DNA of 5,076 nt from an uncultured Actinomycetes bacterium (GTDB taxonomy: Bacteria > Actinomycetota > Actinomycetes > S36-B12), in the NCBI GenBank assembly GCA_937902285.1, contig CALGTB010000060.1, positions 1 through 5,076 on the forward strand, given 5' to 3'. The notes under the pieces are model-generated. The model was not told the DNA's origin. It did not search any database and saw nothing but the letters and a program-made list of their open reading frames with translations. Shown here piece after piece: positions 1 to 5,076 of this stretch (positions are counted from its first letter, which is position 1; each line of letters starts with the position of its first letter). Both the position numbers and the translations under genes were made by a program.

Positions 1-96
1 GGAGCGTCATCTCCGGACCATCCTGCCCCTCCCGACGACAGGGGTGCGCAGATGCGGAAGGATGGGCCCACCAACGAAGTGCGTGTTCCGATCCCC

Positions 97-123
97 CCGA
101 TGGCCGGCGATCCCGGCCATCGG
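97..123. repeat. 11-bp perfect inverted repeat in the aceE leader
   Basis: The left arm CCGATGGCCGG (97-107) and right arm CCGGCCATCGG (113-123) are exact reverse complements around a 5-base spacer CGATC (108-112). The repeat ends 7 bases before the Shine-Dalgarno and 19 bases before the GTG start. As RNA it would form a stable GC-rich stem close to the ribosome site; as DNA it could be an operator for a dimeric regulator. No run of T follows, so it is a poor candidate for an intrinsic terminator. The repeat is seen directly; its function is unknown. Confidence 0.75.
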
Positions 124-130
124 CCGAGTC

Positions 131-136
131 GAAGGG
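131..136 (+). promoter_or_regulatory. Shine-Dalgarno site that fixes the aceE start
   Basis: GAAGGG lies 6 bases before the GTG at 143, a good position for a ribosome binding site. The in-frame alternatives upstream (GTG 44, ATG 62) would add up to 33 residues with no likeness to known E1 N-termini. This supports GTG 143 as the start. Confidence 0.65.
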
Positions 137-142
137 TTCCCC

Positions 143-2881
143 GTGGCCCCCGGACGTGACCGTGATCCGCTGCTCGCCGGCGGCCTTCCCACCCAGTACG
201 TCGATGTCGATCCCGACGAGACGGCCGAGTGGGTCGAGTCGTTCGACAACATCGTCGATCACTCAGGCAACTACCGCGCCCGCTACCTCATGCTGTCGCT
301 GCTGCGGCGCGCGGCCGAGCGGAACGTCGGCGTGCCGAGCCTGCGCAGCACCGACTACATCAACACCATCCCGCCGGAGCGCGAGCCCGTGTTCCCCGGC
401 AACGAGGAGCTCGAGAAGCGCATCCGCCAGATCATCCGGTGGAACGCGGCGATCATGGTGCACCGCGCCCAGCGACCCGGCATCTCCGTGGGCGGCCACA
501 TCTCCAGCTACGCCTCCTCGGCCACCCTCTACGAAGTGGGCTTCAACCACTTCTTCCGCGGCCCCGACCACCCCGGCGGCGGCGACCAGGTGTTCTTCCA
601 GGGCCACGCCTCCCCCGGTGTCTACGCCCGTGCGTTCGTCGAGGGCCGGCTCACCGAGACGCAGATGGACGGCTTCCGCCAGGAGGTCTCGCACCCCGGC
701 GGCGGGCTGCCCTCGTACCCGCATCCGCGGCTCATGCCGTGGTTCTGGCAGTTCCCGACCGTCTCGATGGGCCTCGGGCCGCTCAACGCGATCTACCAGG
801 CGCGCTTCAACAAGTACCTCACGCACCGCGGCATCCGCGACGCGTCCGACCAGAACGTCTACGCGTTCCTGGGCGACGGCGAGACCGACGAGGTCGATGC
901 CGTCGGCGCCCTCACCCTCGCCGCCCGCGAGGAGCTCGACAACCTGATCTTCGTCGTCAACTGCAACCTGCAGCGCCTCGACGGCCCCGTGCGCGGCAAC
1001 GGCAAGATCATCCAGGAGCTCGAGAGCCTGTTCCGCGGAGCGGGCTGGAACGTCATCAAGGTCGTGTGGGGCCGCAAGTGGGACGAGCTCCTCGCGCGCG
1101 ACCGCGATGGCGCCCTCGTGAGCCTCATGAACAACACGCCCGACGGCGACTTCCAGACCTACAAGAGCGAGGACGGCGCCTTCGTCCGCGAGCACTTCTT
1201 CGGCCGCGACCCCAGGACGGCGCGACTGGTCGAGGGCTGGAGCGACGACGAGATCTGGAGCCTGCAGCGCGGCGGGCACGACTACCGCAAGATGCATGCC
1301 GCCTACGAGGCCGCGAGCCGCGTCAAGGGACAGCCGACCGTCATCCTCGCCAAGACCATCAAGGGGTGGACTCTGGGGTCGCACTTCGAGGGGCGCAACT
1401 CCACGCACCAGATGAAGAAGCTCACCCTCGAGGACCTCAAGGCCTTCCGCGACACCCTGCGCATCCCGGTGTCCGACGCCCAGCTCGAGGAGAACCCCTA
1501 CCTGCCGCCCTACTTCCACCCCGGTGCGCAGGACGAGGCCATCGAGTACATGCTCGAGACGAGGCGCCGGCTCGGCGGCTCGGTGCCGACGCGGCGCACG
1601 TCGGCCAAGCCGCTGAAGCTGCCCGGTGACGACGTCTACACGGTGGTGAAGCGGGGCTCCGGCAAGCAGGCCGTGGCCACCACGATGGCCTTCGTCCGGC
1701 TCCTCAAGGACCTGATGAAGGATCCTGAGATCGGCGATCGCTTCGTCCCGATCATCCCCGACGAGGCGCGCACCTTCGGCATGGACTCCCTGTTCCCGAC
1801 GGCGAAGATCTACTCGCCGCACGGCCAGCAGTACCTGTCGGTCGACCGCGAGCTCATGCTGTCGTACAAGGAGTCGCAGACCGGCCAGATCCTGCACGAG
1901 GGGATCAACGAGGCCGGCTCGGTCGCCTCGTTCACCGCGGTCGGGTCGTCGTACTCCACTCAGGGCGAGTCGATGATCCCCGTCTACGTCTTCTACTCGA
2001 TGTTCGGCTTCCAGCGCACCGGCGACGGCTTCTGGGCGGCCATGGACCAGATGGTCCGCGGCTTCGTGCTCGGAGCCACGGCAGGGCGGACGACCCTCAA
2101 CGGCGAGGGGCTCCAGCACGAGGACGGCCACTCGCTGCTCCTCGCGAGCACCAACCCCGCCGTAGTGGCGTACGACCCGGCGTTCGGCTACGAGATCGGC
2201 CACATCGTCAAGGACGGCCTGCGACGCATGTACGGGGACGATCCCGAGAACATCTACTACTACCTGACCATCTACAACGAGCCGTACCCGCAGCCGGCGG
2301 AGCCGGACGACGTCGATGTCGACGGGATCCTGCGCGGCATGCACCTGGTGAGCGAGGGTGCCGCCGGCGGGCCCAAGGCGCAGCTGCTCGCGAGCGGCGT
2401 CGGAGTGCCGTGGGCGCTGCGGGCGCAGGAGCTGCTCCGCGATGACTGGGGGGTCAGCGCCGACGTCTGGTCGGTGACCTCCTGGAACGAGCTGCGCCGC
2501 GACGGGCTCGCCGTCGACCGGCACAACCTGCTCCATCCGGACAGCGAGCCGCAGGTCGCGTACGTGACGTCCACGCTCACCGGACGCCCCGGGCCGGTCG
2601 TCGCCGTCTCCGACTGGATGCGGGCCGTGCAGGACCAGATCCGCGAGTGGGTGCCGGGCGACTTCGTCTCCCTCGGCACCGACGGCTGGGGCCTGTCCGA
2701 CACGCGCGGCGCCCTGCGACGCCACTTCCTCGTCGACGCCGAGTCGATCACGGTGCAGACCCTCGCCATGCTGGCACGACGCGGGGAGTTCGACGCGAGT
2801 CGGCTCTCGGAGGCCATCGAGCGCTACCACCTCGACGACCCCTCGGCTGCCGACGCCGGCAACACCGAGGGCAGCGGCTAG
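143..2881 (+). CDS. aceE: pyruvate dehydrogenase E1 component, homodimeric type
   Basis: This encodes the thiamine-diphosphate (ThDP) enzyme that decarboxylates pyruvate and passes the acetyl group to lipoyl-E2 in the cytoplasmic pyruvate dehydrogenase complex, giving acetyl-CoA. The protein is 912 residues from GTG 143, close to the roughly 900 of mycobacterial and corynebacterial AceE. It is collinear throughout with those proteins as I recall them. Aligning with E. coli AceE from memory, the active-site residues are kept: H119 (E. coli H106), H155 (H142), Y192 (Y177), H422 (H407), the ThDP-activating E590 (E571) and H659 (H640). The ThDP motif starts with GDG at 244-246 and ends with NCN at 273-275. 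Within it the usual GDGEMDEPES reads GDGETDEVDA, an oddity. The C-terminal region (about 740-895) is the transketolase C-like domain. It ends in TAG two bases before the next gene, consistent with an operon. Identity is very secure; the start is good but not proven. Confidence 0.97.
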   Translation: MAPGRDRDPLLAGGLPTQYVDVDPDETAEWVESFDNIVDHSGNYRARYLMLSLLRRAAERNVGVPSLRSTDYINTIPPEREPVFPGNEELEKRIRQIIRWNAAIMVHRAQRPGISVGGHISSYASSATLYEVGFNHFFRGPDHPGGGDQVFFQGHASPGVYARAFVEGRLTETQMDGFRQEVSHPGGGLPSYPHPRLMPWFWQFPTVSMGLGPLNAIYQARFNKYLTHRGIRDASDQNVYAFLGDGETDEVDAVGALTLAAREELDNLIFVVNCNLQRLDGPVRGNGKIIQELESLFRGAGWNVIKVVWGRKWDELLARDRDGALVSLMNNTPDGDFQTYKSEDGAFVREHFFGRDPRTARLVEGWSDDEIWSLQRGGHDYRKMHAAYEAASRVKGQPTVILAKTIKGWTLGSHFEGRNSTHQMKKLTLEDLKAFRDTLRIPVSDAQLEENPYLPPYFHPGAQDEAIEYMLETRRRLGGSVPTRRTSAKPLKLPGDDVYTVVKRGSGKQAVATTMAFVRLLKDLMKDPEIGDRFVPIIPDEARTFGMDSLFPTAKIYSPHGQQYLSVDRELMLSYKESQTGQILHEGINEAGSVASFTAVGSSYSTQGESMIPVYVFYSMFGFQRTGDGFWAAMDQMVRGFVLGATAGRTTLNGEGLQHEDGHSLLLASTNPAVVAYDPAFGYEIGHIVKDGLRRMYGDDPENIYYYLTIYNEPYPQPAEPDDVDVDGILRGMHLVSEGAAGGPKAQLLASGVGVPWALRAQELLRDDWGVSADVWSVTSWNELRRDGLAVDRHNLLHPDSEPQVAYVTSTLTGRPGPVVAVSDWMRAVQDQIREWVPGDFVSLGTDGWGLSDTRGALRRHFLVDAESITVQTLAMLARRGEFDASRLSEAIERYHLDDPSAADAGNTEGSG
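2867..2871 (+). promoter_or_regulatory. weak ribosome binding site for the ferritin-VIT1 gene
   Basis: GAGGG lies within the last codons of aceE, 12 bases before the GTG at 2884. This spacing is longer than ideal. Translation may instead depend on coupling with aceE, whose stop codon is only two bases from the start. Confidence 0.35.
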
Positions 2882-2883
2882 AC

Positions 2884-4053
2884 GTGTCGAACGATCCGCG
2901 GCGCTTCCTGCGCTACCTCGAGGCCGAGCGCAGTGCGTCCCTCCTCTACCGGGCCCTGGCCGAGACGGTCGAGGGAGATCGGCGCGAGGCACTGCTCGAG
3001 CTGGCCGACATCGAGGACGAGCACGCCGCGCACTGGGTCGACAAGCTCAACGAGCACGGCATTCCCGTTCCGCCGCCACCCACGACGCTCGACACCAGCA
3101 ATGCCGCCCTCGTGGCGCGGGCGCGCGGCGCCGGGTTCGCCGACGTGCTGCGCCAGCTCGAGGTAGCCGAGGGTGCGGACGCCGGGATGTACGACGACGA
3201 GCCCGAGGCCCCGGCGTCGATGTCCGAGGACGAGCGCGAGCACGTCGAGGTGTTCCAGAGCATGCGCAGCTCCCTCGAGACGCCGGGGGCGCCCGTGACC
3301 ACCCGCCCTCGACCGAGCAGCACGACCCCGGGCTATCCGGGAGCGGGCGAGTCGTGGCACCGCGGCGACCGCACGGGCTCCACGCGGGCAGCCGTGTTCG
3401 GGGTGAGCGACGGACTCGTCTCCAACACCGCGCTCGTCATGGGATTCGCCGGGGCCTCGACCAGCAACAGCACCGTGCTGTTCGCCGGACTGGCCGGCCT
3501 GCTGGCCGGTGCCTTCAGCATGGCCGCCGGCGAGTACGTCAGCGTGGCGAGCCAGCGCGACCTGTTCCGGCGCGAGATCGACATCGAGGCGACCGAGCTC
3601 CGCGAGAAGCCCCAGGAGGAGCAGAAGGAGCTGGAGCTCATCTACCGGGCGAAGGGACTCGACCGCACCAGCGCTGCGGCGGTCGCCGCACAGATCATGG
3701 CCGACCCCAAGACCGCCCTCGACACGCTCGCGCGTGAGGAGCTGGGCCTGGATCCCAGCGAGCTCGGCTCCCCCGTGCGGGTCGCGATCTCCAGCTTCGT
3801 GGCCTTCGCCATCGGCGCGTCGGTCGTCGTCATCCCCTACCTGTTCTTCATGGCCCCCGGAGCCTCGACCACCATCCCGCTGGTCATCGCCATCACCCTC
3901 GCGGTCGCCTCGATGCTCCTCGTCGGCGGAATCGTCGGTCGCCTGTCGGGCCGGGGCGTCGTGTTCTCGTCGCTGCGCCAGCTCCTGTGGGGCTCGGGCG
4001 CCGCCCTGGTGACCTTCGTCGTCGGCCGCCTCGTCGGCGTCTCGCTCGGCTAG
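2884..4053 (+). CDS. ferritin-like domain fused to VIT1/CCC1 iron transporter (MbfA-like)
   Basis: This is a predicted membrane protein of 389 residues that binds iron (or manganese) on a cytoplasmic ferritin/rubrerythrin-like domain and exports it through a VIT1/CCC1 channel. Residues 1-130 form the ferritin-like part: E13/E15 in helix 1, an ExxH at E44-H47, E93/E96 in helix 3 and a second ExxH at E117-H120 are plausible di-iron ligands. A Pro/Thr-rich linker (about 132-158) follows. The VIT1 part starts at WHRG (158) and has five likely membrane helices at about 170-191, 197-222, 298-323, 329-354 and 363-386. D176 in helix 1 and M213 in helix 2 fit the transport residues of Eucalyptus VIT1 by spacing. 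The loop 223-297 is a Glu-rich metal-binding domain. GTG 2884 is the first plausible start after aceE, and homology to the family begins right there. Family is secure; the metal and direction of transport are inferred from VIT1 and MbfA. Confidence 0.92.
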   Translation: MSNDPRRFLRYLEAERSASLLYRALAETVEGDRREALLELADIEDEHAAHWVDKLNEHGIPVPPPPTTLDTSNAALVARARGAGFADVLRQLEVAEGADAGMYDDEPEAPASMSEDEREHVEVFQSMRSSLETPGAPVTTRPRPSSTTPGYPGAGESWHRGDRTGSTRAAVFGVSDGLVSNTALVMGFAGASTSNSTVLFAGLAGLLAGAFSMAAGEYVSVASQRDLFRREIDIEATELREKPQEEQKELELIYRAKGLDRTSAAAVAAQIMADPKTALDTLAREELGLDPSELGSPVRVAISSFVAFAIGASVVVIPYLFFMAPGASTTIPLVIAITLAVASMLLVGGIVGRLSGRGVVFSSLRQLLWGSGAALVTFVVGRLVGVSLG

Positions 4054-4063
4054 CCAGGCCGCG

Positions 4064-5076
4064 GTGGGCACCACCCCTGAGATCGCGCTCCTCACCCGCG
4101 CCACCGGCGAGCTCACCACGGCCGCCACCAAGCGGATGGAGGAGACGCTCCCGTGGTTCCGCGAGCTCGGGGCGGAGGAGCGGTCCTGGGTGTCGCTCGT
4201 CGCGCAGGCGGGCATCACGGCCTTCATCGACTGGTTCGGCTCGCCGCAGGACACCCCGGCGCTGACCTCCGACGTGTTCGGCGCCGCACCGCGCGACCTG
4301 GCCAGGGTCATCTCGCTCGAGCAGACCGTCGACCTGGTCCGCACCACCGTCGGCGTCGTCGAGGCGGCCATCGAGCGGCTGGCGACCGAGGCCGACCAGC
4401 CCGAGCTGCGACTGGCCGTCCTGCGGTACTCGCGCGAGATCGCCTTCTCCGCGGCCGAGGTGTACGCCCGCGCGGCCGAGGCCCGCGGCGCGTGGGATGC
4501 CCGGCTCGAGGCCCTCGTGGTCGATGCCCTCCTGCGCGACGAGGTCGACGAGCCGGTCCTCGGGCGGGTGGCTGCCCTGGGCTGGTCGACGCAGGGGCAG
4601 GTGATCGTCCTCGCCGGCGCGGCCCCGATCGGGGATCCCGAGGGGAGCCTCGACGTGCTCCGCCGCGCCGCCGACCACCACGGCCTCGACCTGCTCACCG
4701 GCATCCACGGCGACACCCTGCTGGCCGTCGTGGGCCGGGGCAGCGACCTGACGAAGGCGGCCCGCCTGCTGGCGCCGCACTTCGGGCCCGGCCCCGTCGT
4801 GGCGAGCGAGCCCGTGTCCGGGCTGGCCCTGGTGCCACGGGCGGCGCGGTCCGCGCTGGCCGGACTGCGCGCCGCCTGGGGCTGGGCCGACGCCCCGCGT
4901 CCGGTGGCGGCAGGCGACCTGCTGCCGGAGCGGGCCCTGGCCGGCGACCGCGAGGCCATCGACGCGCTGGTGGCCGCGATCCATCGCCCGCTCCTGGACG
5001 ACGCCGCGCTGTACGACACCGCCTGCACCTTCCTCGAGCGCACGCCGTCGCTCGAGGCGACCGCGCGGACCATGTT
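4064..5076 (+). CDS. PucR/CdaR-family transcriptional regulator (FasR/Rv2242-like), C-terminus cut off by window
   Basis: This is an open frame of 337 residues with no stop before the window ends. It matches M. tuberculosis Rv2242 (as recalled) along its length, for example RYSREIAFSA at 121-130, AEARGAWDARLEA at 138-150 and DLLPERAL at 285-292. Residues 1-150 are the helical N-terminal region. About 175-285 correspond to the degenerate GGDEF-like domain of this family. The C-terminal PucR helix-turn-helix begins near 322, and only its first part (TPSLEATARTM) is present, so roughly 60-80 residues are missing. GTG 4064 is the first start codon after the in-frame stop at 4010-4012, and similarity begins soon after it. 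The Shine-Dalgarno is poor, so coupling with the gene 10 bases upstream is likely. Related Streptomyces FasR activates the fabD-fabH-acpP-fabF genes, and Rv2242 lies just before fabD; a similar role here is inferred. Its effector is unknown. Confidence 0.9.
   Translation, partial: MGTTPEIALLTRATGELTTAATKRMEETLPWFRELGAEERSWVSLVAQAGITAFIDWFGSPQDTPALTSDVFGAAPRDLARVISLEQTVDLVRTTVGVVEAAIERLATEADQPELRLAVLRYSREIAFSAAEVYARAAEARGAWDARLEALVVDALLRDEVDEPVLGRVAALGWSTQGQVIVLAGAAPIGDPEGSLDVLRRAADHHGLDLLTGIHGDTLLAVVGRGSDLTKAARLLAPHFGPGPVVASEPVSGLALVPRAARSALAGLRAAWGWADAPRPVAAGDLLPERALAGDREAIDALVAAIHRPLLDDAALYDTACTFLERTPSLEATARTM

Larger units (their letters stand above)
1..142 (+). promoter_or_regulatory. leader / probable promoter region upstream of aceE
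   Basis: This stretch carries no supported gene. On the + strand it has no stop codon in any frame, so no upstream + strand gene ends here, and the aceE frame stays open back to a GTG at 44. The extra residues that longer start would add do not resemble any E1 N-terminus I know. Visible elements are a weak 5-bp inverted repeat (26-30 with 40-44), an 8-base palindrome TGGGCCCA at 63-70, the strong inverted repeat at 97-123 and the Shine-Dalgarno at 131-136. I could not identify convincing -35/-10 boxes; promoter function is inferred only from position. Confidence 0.35.

Noticed and set aside
52..159. 35-codon + strand ORF in the aceE leader that overlaps the aceE start, a possible leader peptide
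   Set aside because: There is no clear ribosome site, the sequence is Pro/Arg-rich as random GC-rich DNA gives, and no attenuator structure accompanies it.
7..252. 81-codon minus-strand ORF spanning the leader and the start of aceE
   Set aside because: It starts inside aceE, has no recognisable domain and looks like random GC-rich translation.
2647..2883. Upstream in-frame extension of the ferritin-VIT1 gene into aceE (ATG 2647)
   Set aside because: It would overlap 235 bases of aceE, and the added residues are Arg-rich shadow sequence; family similarity begins at GTG 2884.
263..2992. 909-codon open frame on the minus strand opposite aceE
   Set aside because: It mirrors the GC-biased third positions of aceE, its product is low-complexity and resembles no known family, and aceE on the other strand is certain.
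4063..4075. Small hairpin GGTGG-GCA-CCACC over the start codon of the regulator
   Set aside because: Only five base pairs; such stems are common by chance at this GC content and no T-tract or conserved element supports a function.
2878..5073. 731-codon open frame on the minus strand opposite the transporter and regulator genes
   Set aside because: The product is Arg/Ser/Ala/Gly-rich with no recognisable domain, and it lies opposite two well-supported genes; a high-GC shadow.

Overview
The window is very GC-rich, uses GTG starts and packs its genes tightly. All three recognisable proteins most resemble actinobacterial families, so the source is an actinomycete (Actinomycetota). Lineage below that level cannot be fixed; Propionibacteriales and Micrococcales are both plausible. 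The two best matches recalled from memory are AceE and the PucR-type regulator Rv2242, which are neighbours in Mycobacterium tuberculosis (Rv2241-Rv2242).

Layout: positions 1-142 are a short non-coding leader. It contains an 11-bp perfect inverted repeat (97-123) and a Shine-Dalgarno-like GAAGGG (131-136), which places the aceE start at GTG 143. Positions 143-2881 hold a complete aceE, the homodimeric pyruvate dehydrogenase E1 component. After a 2-base gap, 2884-4053 encodes a 389-residue fusion of a ferritin/rubrerythrin-like domain and a VIT1/CCC1 membrane transporter (MbfA-like, predicted iron binding and export). After a further 10 bases, a PucR/CdaR-family regulator begins at GTG 4064 and runs off the end of the window, just inside its C-terminal helix-turn-helix.

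All three genes are on the + strand with almost no space between them, so they probably form one transcription unit. AceE makes acetyl-CoA from pyruvate. The regulator resembles Rv2242 and Streptomyces FasR, which sit next to fatty-acid synthase II genes, so the unit may link acetyl-CoA supply to fatty-acid synthesis. The iron-handling gene between them is the unexpected member. I see no mobile element, CRISPR array, tRNA, rRNA or convincing terminator. I found no clearly new system; the most unusual points are the inserted ferritin-VIT1 gene, the leader inverted repeat and an atypical cofactor-binding loop in AceE.
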